From Tachypleus tridentatus (taxonomy: Eukaryota > Arthropoda > Merostomata > Xiphosura > Limulidae), in the NCBI RefSeq assembly GCF_004210375.1, contig NC_134835.1, positions 67,114,447 through 67,178,446 on the forward strand: DNA of 64,000 nucleotides, given 5' to 3'. The position numbers and the translations under genes are program-made. Shown piece after piece: positions 47,274-58,493 of the stretch. The notes beneath the pieces were generated by a model. That model was not told the origin of the DNA. It worked only from the letters and a program-made list of their open reading frames with translations, and did not search any database. The stretch's first letter is position 1. Each line of letters starts with the position of its first letter.

Positions 47274-48403
47274 ACTTTTGCTCTATATTACAGGTCTATG
47301 TTAAAAGATTTATTTATTTTCTACGTATTCTTACTATGTGCAAGTGATGTAATTATTTAAGTGTTTTATTGTATGTTGGTTTCTTTATTAAATGATATTG
47401 TTGTATAAATGTAATTAACAGGATGTATTGTATTAAATATTGTGTAATATTATAAAACAAGAGCCTGTATTTTATTTTTGAGTCTTCCTCTGTAGTAAGT
47501 CATTGTTAAAGGGTGTTTGAGTGAAACTGATGAGTTGCTGCTCTAAGGGATTGTCTCATGTATATTGCATGTAAGTGTTTCACAAGGAATACAAAAAGTT
47601 ACTCCTCTTTAATAAACACATGTTTGTCAATTTTATGGAATTTAAGGACAAGTCTAAAGTAAATGAGGCACGATAAATAGGGTATATAAGCATAACATGT
47701 GTGTTTGATCTCCTTGTATTAATGAAGACATTTTGAAAAAGTTATTTTGCAGTTTTCACAGAGCATGTTGGTCAGGAAGGCTGTTCAGTTCTTTTAGCTT
47801 TAATGAACTATAACTGTGTTATTCACCTATTGGAACGATAGCTACAAAGCCACTCATAGTATGATATATTAAGTTAGGAACTCTACTGCTAACCATCAGA
47901 TGATCTCTTGAAACAATAATTATTCTCATGGTTTGTTGGTGATAACTAGTCTTGTGTCTAACACTAGTTGCTCTTGGTGAGTCTGAATTTGATGATTTGA
48001 ATACACAACTTGAGATTAATTCAGGCTGAAACAGAATATCATTACAACTAGTCGTGTGTAAGATCTGTTTCAATATAGAACACCATCACATCCAGTTTCC
48101 AATAGAGAGGACTGTGATGAGTAACGTAAATATTTTCACAGTGTTCGTTTTTAATAAATATTATTTATTCTGATTGTGCATATGTGTTCAATTTTACTTT
48201 GTTCCTTATGAATTCAGTCAGTCAGAGTATATGGACTTGTTTTGCAGTAAGCATCTTGATAAACTTTTTGTTACTTAAGAGATCTGTTTTGTCACTCTTA
48301 GAAGAAATTAATTTTACCTGAAAATACCATATCAACAAACAGATATATAACCTTCATGTTGAATGCAGGCATACCATGAATATTCCATCTTCTTATTGTA
48401 GTG
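47274..48403. other. intergenic, no supported gene
   Basis: An 84-codon minus frame at 47,819-48,073 is Ser-rich and unrecognised. CpG is already scarce here. Confidence 0.35.
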
Positions 48404-48405
48404 TA

Positions 48406-49870
48406 CAGTGCTGGACAAGAGTGTTAGAACAATATAATATTTTGTCATTCTTTCCATTTTATGGGACTAATTCTTCCATGCCATTACAGAATGTACATTT
48501 TGACACTATGGTAATGCTTCATTGATTTTTTTTTATTCACAACTGAATTAGCCAGGGTGAGACTAGTTATCATTCTCTAGAATTCCCATCTACTTGTACG
48601 AAGGGCATGCCATGAGGATTCTGTTTGAATGAACATACTGATTAAATTTAGGGTCTGAAATAATGGTAATGGAAACACATTTCGTTTCTTAACAATATAG
48701 AGAAACTGGTGAGAAGCTGGTATACAGTACTGGTATATACTAGAAGAAATAAATTTAATAGCACTCCACAAATACACTTTGATAAAAAAAAAATGGTGTT
48801 TAACACTATATATTAAGTTTTCTTTTCACGTCTCAGGGCCAAAAAAAGAAGAAAATTATCAGTATTTCAAAGAGTACGCATCAAAGCCTTATGTAATGCT
48901 CGTTGGACTCCAACAAACAGCTGCACATATGAAATGCTCCCTAAACACTGTCAAATAACCCTAGATCGGGTAACAGAAACAGATAAATTTTAAAAAGGGA
49001 AGGAAGAGGCATAACAACTAAACTCAATGATAATTATGTTAAGTATCTTTGTTTATGCAGCCTTTGGGACAGAAGAATGACTTCCACTGACCTCAAGCAT
49101 GAGATAAACGACCATGTACGAAATGACAGAAAATCGTTGAGATCTACAGTATCAAGAAGAGTCAATGAGAATGGAATACTTAATCGTGAACCACTTAAAA
49201 ACTTTTATATTGATTTCAGAATATTATCAAGAGACTGAAATTTGCTAAAAATACAACACTGCTCTGTTGATGATTGGAAAATGGTGTTATGGACGGATGA
49301 GTCCAAGTTTGAAATATTTGGTTCCCAAGTACCTACCATGAAGCATGAGGGAGGCAGTGTGATGGTCTGTGGATGTTTCTCTGCTAAAGCAATAGCAGAT
49401 ATTTGCAAAATGGATGGAATAATTTACCAGCGCAAGTACCATTAGATACCGATCCGTCATGATATACCTAGTGGTTTACGTATTGTTAGTAAATGATTTT
49501 ACTACCAAGAAGATAATGACCCCAAACACTTATCCAACCTATGCAGAAATTACGTAGCTAAGAATAAAACTGCTGGAGTCATTCAAATGATGCAATTCCC
49601 GCTACAGAGTTCTGATCTCAACCCAGTTGAGTAGGTCTGGAATTTGATAGATCAAAAACGTAACAAATCAAAAGTTATTTCCAAATAAAATTTTATGGGA
49701 GTGTGTTAGAGATATGTGGAGTAAAGTACCAATAGATAGTTTAATTAAATATGTTGCAACAATGCCTGAAAATTGTCTGTAGTTATTAAAGCAAAGGGGA
49801 GTAATAAAACATTTGGTAGTTTCAACTGCAGCTAAGCTGCTAGAATACAAATCCTAAAAGTCAAGCATTA
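48406..49870 (+). mobile_element. Tc1-like DD38E relic
   Basis: The left end is at a TA (48,404-48,405) with terminus 'cagtgctggacaagagtgtt'. A long untranslated leader matches the 42-43 kb relic in inverse orientation. A transposase remnant follows. No inverted partner of the left terminus is found near 49.8-49.9 kb, so the right end is lost and the end given is approximate. Confidence 0.82.
48836..49840 (+). pseudogene. Tc1-like transposase, DD38E spacing, heavily broken
   Basis: The readable parts lie mainly in one frame, with many stops. The N-terminal part is eroded. Then come STVSRRVNENGILNREP, MVLWTDESKFEIFGSQ (first Asp), GGSVMVCGCFSA, YYQEDNDPKHLSNLC (second Asp) and SSDLNPVE (Glu) directly followed by a TAG. 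Counting the translation from 49,500, 38 residues separate the second Asp from the Glu, longer than the DD34E norm. The insertion includes the segment AGVIQMMQF. This spacing fits the DD38E branch of IS630/Tc1 transposases. Both this copy and the 42-43 kb copy are dead. Confidence 0.85.
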
Positions 49871-49944
49871 ATAAACTAATATTGAAACACTATCAGAGGG
49901 ATAACAACCATGAAGCAGCACTGCTTTCCTACATGACTATTTTA

Positions 49945-50062
49945 AACTGAATAATTGGATTGACTGTCACTTTTATAATATGATTGCGGTTGAAGGCATA
50001 TCATGGACTCGAACCTTAAACCTTCTGATTCACATTCTGATATGCTAACTCCTAATCTACAT
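49945..50062 (-). repeat. SINE A relic, head half
   Basis: Reverse-strand decayed blocks 'aattggattgactgtcactt', 'gcggttgaaggc' and 'actcgaaccttaaaccttc' followed by 'tgattcacattctgatatgc'. Confidence 0.55.
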
Positions 50063-51148
50063 CCAATCAATTTTAGAAAGAAACAACAACTTTATATTTT
50101 CTTCATTTCACGTGATTATCGAATCTCCGATCTCTAAGCGGTACTATTTCTGAAATTCAAGATATACAAACTTCATAAGTCACAACTGCCTATTAAGAGT
50201 CTATTAAAGCATTTTTTGTACATTTACAAAGAACTATTAACTGCCAAATTAAAAAAAGCTCTAATCTCACAATGTATACTCCTAGAATATATCACTAATA
50301 TACATATATTCAAATTTTGCTAATCAGTGTTGGCAGTAAGAGTTATCATGTCTGTTCAGTTGATGAATCTCATGATCCTGCAACTTTCAAGTGACATCAT
50401 TGGTTTTTGTGAATTTTTTATTGAATTAAAATTCAACACTTAACAGGAGAAATTCCTTTAAAGATATACATTTACTTTACTTCAGCATACTTCTGATATC
50501 TGTTATGGTATCTATAAACTGGTCATATGGCAACAAAATAATCATTTCGTGAGAAGCATCTGAGTAAAAACTTTTCTAAATTTTCTATATAAGTTTGGCT
50601 AAGACCATTTTCTCTATATATGTTATTTCAGAACTTTGCTTGAATACTTCTTTCTGGTTGTCACTCCAAACCGCTCAGCTGGAAGGTTACTTAATGTTGT
50701 TAAATATAGTTCTTTTAAATGCACAGTAAGCTGAATAATTTGTTCTTTTTCCACCTATTCACCCTGGAAATTACTCAGAACTGAGCCTTGTATGTCTCTC
50801 ACTGTATATTTACGTTATAGTGCATTAGTTTCTCAATTAATTTTGTTGAATTAGCTAACTAATTTCCGATGCTTGGTTTGGTATTCGCATGACTAAAGTA
50901 CTACTGGAAACTCCTGTAGTAACAAATGTAATAACATAAATGGTAATAGATAGAGAAAACTAAATTTTACAGTGGCTTGTGTTTCAGGTTGGAATTCTTG
51001 GGCAGATACAGAAAGAAAAGTGGCTGATTTAATCTTTAAATTTACCAATTATGTTTCAAATGTTTTACTTTGTCATTGTTTTCTTTCATTTTGTCATTAC
51101 AACCTTTCTGTACTTTATTAATGTCATTACACACTTCTTAAAAGATTC
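50063..51148. other. intergenic, nothing recognised
   Basis: No gene, RNA or repeat recognised. Confidence 0.4.
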
Positions 51149-51406
51149 TTATTATAATCTTTCCATTCATCCCTAATATCTCCACAGGCCATACAATCAA
51201 TAAAAATGATTTTTGTTCTTAATTTGTATTTAAGTATTATATTTTCAAACTCCTCTCTTAAATTTCTGTGCCTTATCTTATTATAATCTTTCCATTCATC
51301 CCTAATATCTCCACAGGCCATACAATCAATAAAAATGATTTTTGTTCTTAATTTGTATTTAAGTATTATATTTTCAAACTCCTCTCTTAAATTTTTGTGC
51401 CTTATC
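51149..51406 (-). repeat. 129-bp tandem duplication, two copies, frame-preserving
   Basis: The segment starting 'ttattataatctttccattc' at 51,149 repeats from 51,278; only one substitution is seen (ttctgtgcc versus tttgtgcc context). 129 is 43 codons. On the minus strand both copies stay open in one frame, encoding the phrases RHRNLREEFENIILKYK and CMACGDIRDEWKDYNK in tandem, ending NLLRSV and a stop at 51,127. I do not recognise the peptide and see no start, so I call it a repeat and not a gene. Confidence 0.9.
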
Positions 51407-51533
51407 TCTTGATCTTATTTTAACATTTTATGAATTTATTTTTGGTCTTTGAATTTTCTCTTATTATTTAGATTTTAGATTGCTTTCTTCTTGTTAATTT
51501 TTTACTTTTCTGTCTTGTCCTGCGGATTTTATG

Positions 51534-51778
51534 TTTGTTTGTTGGTTATTAATTTTGTGGAAAGCTGCTCTAGATCTATCTGCTTTAGATGTACCTAGAG
51601 GAAAGGCAGTCAGTCAAAACGACCAAACTAGTGAGCTACCCTTTGGCTTTTGCCAATGAATAGTGGGATTGACTCACATATTATAATGACATCACGAGAA
51701 AATTTTAGGGCTAGGATTCGAGCCTGCAGCTTTTAGATTGTGATTTGAGTGCCCTAACTACCAGATTATGCTAGGCCC
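51534..51778 (-). repeat. SINE A, old copy
   Basis: A full-length but highly diverged reverse-strand copy: tail 'attaattttgtggaaagctg', body 'aatgaatagtgggattgact', decayed B-box complement 'aggattcgagcctgcag', and head 'ccagattatgctaggccc'. Confidence 0.75.
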
Positions 51779-52670
51779 GTATTTTATGTTTTTATTGTTC
51801 TTCTTTCAAATTACTTCTTTCTCATTGACCTTCTTTCAAATATTGTTTCTTAATCTCCAATAAGGCTTTGATTTTACTTCTTGCCTGGAATGTGGTATCG
51901 ATGTTTATTAAAGATTCCATTATATTTTCCACCTAATAACTCCACTTTTGACTTCGGTGTTGCAATGTGTGTTTTGTTGATGGGAGATTATTCAGTAAAA
52001 ATATTTCCAAATCCATACCAAATAACAATAAAAAATGTTTCTTTCTTCTGTAACATTTCTACAAGCTACCCTCAATTTGACGCATATTGTAAGTCTATGT
52101 GCACAAGTAATGTTTCAAAAGAAATTTCTTGTAAAGGTTACACGCAAAAGTCACAAATAAATTTACTGGTACAATTCCATAAAGAATGGATCAAGTAACT
52201 AGATAGACTTAAAACATGGTTGCTCATATTTATGTTGCACCTTAGTTTTAGATGATTGACCAATAATCTTCTCGATTATTGCATCATAATGAACTTTTTG
52301 AGTATTACATATTACATCATCATCGTTGTTAACAGCTCCCTCTAATAAGGATCTAAATTAAAATATAGCTTTCAAAGAATTTATGAGTGAAGGTAAAATA
52401 TAATATAAAATGAAATGTCAAAAACGCCATAAAGAAAAATACCACTTTATTTGGTTGGCGAACTTTACTTCGTGTTTCTGGATTTGGACTATTTTATGTT
52501 TCTATAATAACAGCTGCATAAGTTCTTGTTACTAGGTTATAACATATACGCTTAGATATCTCAAGATTGTTACTCGTGCTTCTCATGAATATTAGTATCC
52601 ATGTGCAGAGAAATTTCTAATGAACTACCTACCTATATGCAGAAATGTGATTAACCCATTAGAGAAAGGT
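51779..52670. other. intergenic, no supported gene
   Basis: A 105-codon open frame at 51,881-52,198 opens with TTG, so its true start is unclear. It has eight Cys and ends KEWIK. I recognise no family and see no splice sites supporting it. Confidence 0.35.
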
Positions 52671-52683
52671 TTAAGCTCTTTTG

Positions 52684-52830
52684 CTCTACGTCATCAAACG
52701 AATGCTGCTGTCGCATTGTATTTGGTAGCGCGGAGTCGAGTTTGTTCAATGTCTATGTTTCAATTTAGTTTGAGTTAAGAATCAACGGACTACTTTTGCT
52801 GAACTGCAAGCTACTTTCGAAATATACTCG
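52684..52830 (+). promoter_or_regulatory. candidate promoter and noncoding first exon of bestrophin gene
   Basis: A local CpG-richer patch in CpG-poor surroundings, with a CRE-like 'tacgtca' at about 52,687 and 'gtagcgcggagtcgag'. It ends 'aatatactcg' directly before 'gtgagtcatt', a strong splice-donor match at 52,831. No ATG-initiated frame of note lies inside. It is the nearest such patch upstream of the bestrophin ATG (5.5 kb away). The link to that gene is inference only. Confidence 0.3.
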
Positions 52831-55800
52831 GTGAGTCATTTTTGTTTTACGTTTTAGAAATACAGATTTATTTTTATTCATTCATTATTTTATTTAGAGC
52901 TTAGCACTACACGTCTTTATTGAGTGACTAGCGTTAGTAACTCAGTATCACTATCAGAGAGAAGTAAAAGATGGATAGGTTGATACAGTTGTAACCTATA
53001 GGCTACAGTTGAAGGTTGTGGAGATGCGAAGAGTTATGTAGAGTAACACTCAGACAATGTGGTTGAAATCCAGCAAAAAATTGGAAAACCAATAGGCCTG
53101 AAACAATGTGTTTTTTGAGATTTTAATAAATCTTTCTTTTTAAAGTAGTCCTAAGAACATTATGACACTAGGGGTAGTATTACTTCCACAGTACCAATAT
53201 CATGATCATATTGTTCTTAAAACATCGGCTATTCAGTGTAATTAAATTAAAAATATAATCAGAAATTATAAAATTTAATGTGTTAATTAACCGTTTTAGA
53301 TTAATTAATAAATTGAAACTAATTAGGAAGGCTTTGTACAAAGATTATTGTAAGGATCACTATGGTATGTGATGTCATTTATTTTGTAATTTTATTATAG
53401 TATCGTTTACTTGATCATAAATTTAAGTGGAGAAATAGAAACTGATACCAATTAAAATCAAATTCAATACTTGTGTAAATGCTTTAATCAAGTTATAGTC
53501 CCATGTTTTTGACATCCTTGATCCAGTTTATCTGTTAGTGTTAGAGCATTCTTAAGGTACTCAGTTTGATCTTGTAATATTTTGGTATTTGTAAGCATTA
53601 CAGATTAAGATACCAGAGTTTTAAGTTTAAAACTTAATATGTAGAATCATTCAGCATTTTCTAAAGTTGTGTAACTCTAATCAGTCTTGTAATAAAGATT
53701 TTAAGTGTTGCACATAAAGAATAGAAACTTAAATTTTTTAGTTTAATTGTTTAATTAAAATTTTGAATCATTAAAACTAAGATATAGATACTTGAATATT
53801 TAGGCCAATCTTGTGTTGTTTTTTAAATTTTTGACACTGTGGTTAGACCTTGATTGATTCTTGGTTAATAATTTAACTTCCCACCCTGTAGTTTTCATGT
53901 ATTACTTGGAATTTCCAGTTAGCACATATAATATAAACTATATTCAGAATAAAAAAAAAAGTTTAACATGTACAACATGTATCTATTCTAGGAGAGACTT
54001 CAACTGTATTAGTGTAAGGATGTGATAAAGTAGCTGTATTATTGCATATTTTTGGGAGTAAAATATCTTTACCATTGGACAGTCTTTCATAAAAGTAATA
54101 TAAAAAGTGAGGTGAAAGAAAGACATTTACGTTTTTAGGTTATAACATAAACTAGTATAGAATAAAAACAATTTTTTGTAACATTCAGTGAAATACTAAT
54201 TTTTCATGATTCCAAGTTTAAATAAGTCAGAGTGAAGAGGGCTGACTATGTTATATTAAGGTGAATTTGGAAATGTAAATCAACAAGTCACTTGATAACC
54301 ACAGTCAGTATAAGGCTGAATTGTAATAGAATGTATTTGAACTATATTATAATTGTGTTTAGTATTTTGTAGGTAGTGTGATGCCATCAGGAAATGTTTT
54401 GGAAGTATTTGTAATAGCAAAATATTCATACACCCAGGTCATAGATGCGTTCAGGTCATGGATTGAGAAATTTTATGATAAGGATATGCCCTTCTATTTA
54501 AGGGTGTTTGGTAACAAAGATATATTTACCTACTTGGGCATCAGAATAATCCAGAAAGACATCTGTGAAAAGTCATACCCCAGGTGTAGTAAGCAAAGTG
54601 TTACAATTGAGAATTCAAAGACATAAGGGCCAGTGGTAAAGCTGTATATGTGTCCCAAGCCACATAATAAATCTCCATCAAGTAAAATGACAAAATTTCT
54701 TTTGTAATGTAAAAACTCATTGGTTGCATACCTCATGTAGCAAGGAAATGCTGTTGACATTCTTATGAAGGTATACGAATTGTCTTTGGATGCTTGTAGA
54801 TTCTTGCATGAATATATTCTTGAAAAGGGTGCTGGGAAACCATTTATTGTATGCTAGGTGAATAATGGAAAGTTGCAAGATGAATAGAGGTATACTACGA
54901 GCATGATGACCTTATGATGGAGCCTTTTGGAAGGGAACTGTACAGTAGGACTGTTGTCAAGTGGAGCTAGATGATTAAGATATTGTCTGTGAGCATCTAC
55001 TACATAGATTAATATAAAGTTACAATTAATGCCACTAAGATAATTAACTAGTGTTTGAGATCATTATTGTTTCATTTTACAACTGTTTGTGTCTCGCATC
55101 AGAATAATTGATTATTTAAATGTAATAGATTGATTGAGGCTGACAATTAATGTATTAACAAACTCCTCTAATCTCTTTGCTCTGTTGTCAAGATACATGG
55201 TCATTAGAAAGAGCATGACTGGAGATGGAGAGTTATGACATTGAGGCTCCAAAATTGTTTTAATATAATGTACTTTTAATCTCTGTACAAGTTATTGACG
55301 GAACCAGATTAACCAAAAGTTTGAATAAACATCTGCTTTCTCTGATAAAGTGTTAAGTTGTAAAATTTAGTAATTTAAAAATTTAAACCTGAGGTTTTTA
55401 TGGGGAAAGGGTAGACCTTTAGAACTGAAATTGTTTATGAACCCAATATTGTATTAGTCTGATGGCTATTGACCTCTTGATTCTAACTTTGTTTTCATAT
55501 GTGTAAATTGTGTTAATCAGTTGTTATTGCATTTGGTTGGAATTATTTTAAAATAATTTGAAAATAAAGTTCTACCTGAAGTATGATTTAAAATCAGCAG
55601 TCAAAGGAAGCTGTCAAAACAGTGTCTGAGGCTGTTGCATCCTTAACTCATTAGTTTAACCTAGTTGCTGCAGAGAGCATGGTAGTTATTTACCATCTGA
55701 TGAACTTGTTTACATAATCAACTTGATTTACTGAAAGTCCTAACATTACATGACTGCAGGCCAACTACTGTGAAGTAAACCTCAGTACAACTCGGGGACA

Positions 55801-56019
55801 GTAAATTGTCTCATTGTAACAGCAATGTTACAGTTAATTCTAATTGGGAGTAAAATTAAAAAGCAGCTCAACTAAATAACAAGAGGACATTGTTCACTTG
55901 TCATTTAAAATATATCTTCTCAAATATTGCCTTTCAGACATTTTGTCACTTCACCTTTAATTATGTTTAATACTAAAAAAGCAGAAAATTACAAAACTTG
56001 TTTATATATAAAAAATAAT

Positions 56020-56061
<42 letters not shown>

Positions 56062-57545
56062 CCCCTGAGCTGCGTTTCACTGTCACATTCAATACAATGC
56101 AAGGAAAACATCATGAATGGCAATGATAAACAGTTTTATTTAAGTGACGACATATTTGTAATTTCTTATCTTATGGCCAAATTTCATTCACTTCTAAGTT
56201 AATTTCATTATGCAATGTGGTTTGAGGACTTGTCTGTTTGGATCAACTCACTTAAATGATTCTACTGTGTTTGAACAGTTAATCTCTCTTGATGAATATT
56301 GCTGTAATTGTTTTTGAGCTGGTGATTCCATTTTTGTGATGGGTTTTAGAACTGTTTTTCAAAATGTTTGTGACACAATAGTCTTTGATATACTAACTTT
56401 GCAGTTAAAGCTGCAGTAATATCCCATTATCTCTTTGCTTCCATTTCACATAAGTATATAACAGCATAATCCCAAAATTTCTAAATTTTTGTGAAATTTT
56501 CTGATTGACTAAACAGGAAGTCCTTAATTACAGACTTGTTTAAATGTTTAGTGTTATATATATTTCTGATAAAATGTTAGAAAGGTGTTGGTTGTTTTAA
56601 TTTTGTGCTTACAAAACTAATTAGTGCATAAAAATTGAGGGAACTGTATATTTGTTCTGAAGAGGAGAGAAAACTTGAATAAAAGCAGCAATGATTGCTT
56701 CATATATATGTACAAATTGGTGTACAATGAAGAACATAACCGATCTTTTGGCTGTAGCTTTGATTATCAGTTTCATCCTTGCATATGTCACTTTTGTAAC
56801 ATTATTAGATAAAGGTGATACTGATAAATTTTGAACCAGAACTTGTACTCCTTTCTCTTTATTTGAGACAAAACTGACTTTATGTTCTCTACAGATGCTT
56901 TTGAAAAATACCTGTAACTTGGTTATGTGTACGAGTTGTACTTTTAAGAGCTGTAGTTGCTCACTAGGTGGAGTACATCCTTCTTTCATACCTGTGTTTT
57001 TGTATCTGTCTGTAGGTATCATATGTTAAAAATTATGATTATTACAAAAATATGCAAGTTTTTTATGTGTTGCAACTTACAACAGTTTGTTTTCTGAATA
57101 TTGTATACCTCTTAAAATTTTAATATAAATTTGTATTTTCTTCCTTATTCTAAGTTATGGGTTAGTTTGTATTTTTATTCCAAGTTCTGAAATAGTGTGC
57201 TCACTAGTGTTATTGTTATGCCACAAAATTTGAACAGATATTACTTTTTATTCAACTGTTTCATTATTTTGAATTATTTCTTAAATTTTTAAATGATTTG
57301 AAGAACTTAAGCTACTTATAATTATTAATATCAATAAAATAGTCACCTAAAATCGTAGCTTAGAATAACCTGCAGCATGACTTTTTATTGCAAAATGTCA
57401 ATGTAACTTAGAGAAAACTATTCTTTACAATGAATTGCAACTCAGACCTGTGATCATAAGAATATTTCTTAAGTGTTCTTAGAATTTATTACTGCATCCA
57501 ATAACATTATAACATACATGTAATACTATTGTGTTGTGTTTCAGG
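52831..57545. other. region upstream of bestrophin, no gene recognised
   Basis: CpG-poor and free of the SINE families. A (TA)n microsatellite covers about 56,022-56,060. Open frames of 82 codons (54,378-54,626 plus) and 133 codons (56,621-57,022 minus) lack recognisable domains. One open frame of that size is expected by chance in a 64 kb AT-rich window. Confidence 0.45.
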
Positions 57546-57630
57546 CGTTGTAGTGAACACTTGAGAGATTGTAATTTTGGCAATAAGACAAGAAGAAACA
57601 TTTTTCCATCAGTTTTTCTGTTTTGTAGTT
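57546..57630 (+). pseudogene. possible THAP zinc-finger C-terminal fragment
   Basis: After an acceptor-like 'gtgtttcag' the frame reads RRCSEHLRDCNFGNKTRRN then IFPSVF. The C-S-E-H spacing equals the final Cys-x2-His pair of a C2CH THAP finger, and the FPSVF ending recalls the AVPxxF box that closes that domain. Position CSEHF is Leu here, and no N-terminal C-x-C half was found upstream. It could be an exon remnant, or chance. Confidence 0.25.
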
Positions 57631-58314
57631 TTGATGAAACTGTCTTGAAATTTATTTATTATGAACTGGAGGATAAGTCTTTTTTTAACTTTATTACCAA
57701 ACTAATATCTTTAACTTAAAACTGGATGAGCCAAGTTTACAACTTGGTATTTTGGTGCTAAGAATATACAGTCATATTGTTACATGCTTCATCTTTAAGA
57801 TAAGGTAATGTTATTAAAAAAGAAATTTTTTAGTTACTTGAAATTAGCATCTGTAATAGACACAAGTTTTATGCATTATTTATAGTAATGTTTGGCCTAA
57901 TTGCTGTAACACAATTTTTTTAATGTGTTTAGACTTCAAGATTTTTAATTGTATGCTCATGTTTTGATTATTAATATATATACATATAAACTTTTTTCAG
58001 AACAAGACAATAACTCCTTGAAATTGCTGAAACCTTCTGTGTGCTTTATTTTGCTTTTGTCACATGATGGGAAAACCTAAATGTTTCTGTGGCTATCTTC
58101 TACTCCTCATTGATACAATAAACAGCTTTTGTCTTCTATACTGTGTGGAATTAGGTACTTAAGACTTGACATGGGCTTGACATAGCAGATCTGAAGAAAG
58201 TGGAGTGTGTGTGTGTGACATTTTCTGTGGCACAAATTCTTAATAGTACATGAATTTTTATCTTGGAGTTTCATAATTTCCAGTACTGGCTGCGATATAG
58301 AGAAGTTGTTCAAG

Positions 58315-58493
58315 ATGACGGTTACGTACTCGTTAAATGTATCAAAAGCTCGACTTTTGGGTTTTGCTAAACTTTTACTGAGATGGAGAGGCAGCATTTA
58401 TAAACTGTTGTACAGAGAAATGATCATTTTCTGTGGTTTGTACTACAGTCTTAGTGCACTTTACAGGTATATCTTAACAGAAAACCAGAGAAC
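58315..58493 (+). CDS. bestrophin coding exon 1
   Basis: 179 nt, residues 1-59 plus two bases of codon 60, ending 'gaaaaccagagaac' before donor 'gtaagta'. The preceding context 'gttcaag' gives an acceptable start. An acceptor-like 'aacttttttcag' near 57,990-58,000 could begin a longer exon with 5' untranslated sequence. Confidence 0.93.

Noticed and set aside
51881..52198. 105-codon frame as a small secreted Cys-rich protein
   Set aside because: No ATG at the start, no signal peptide, and Cys spacing matches no pattern that I know.
56621..57022. 133-codon minus-strand open frame
   Set aside because: No domain or motif that I recognise, no splice or promoter context, and about one frame of this length is expected by chance in 64 kb of this base composition.
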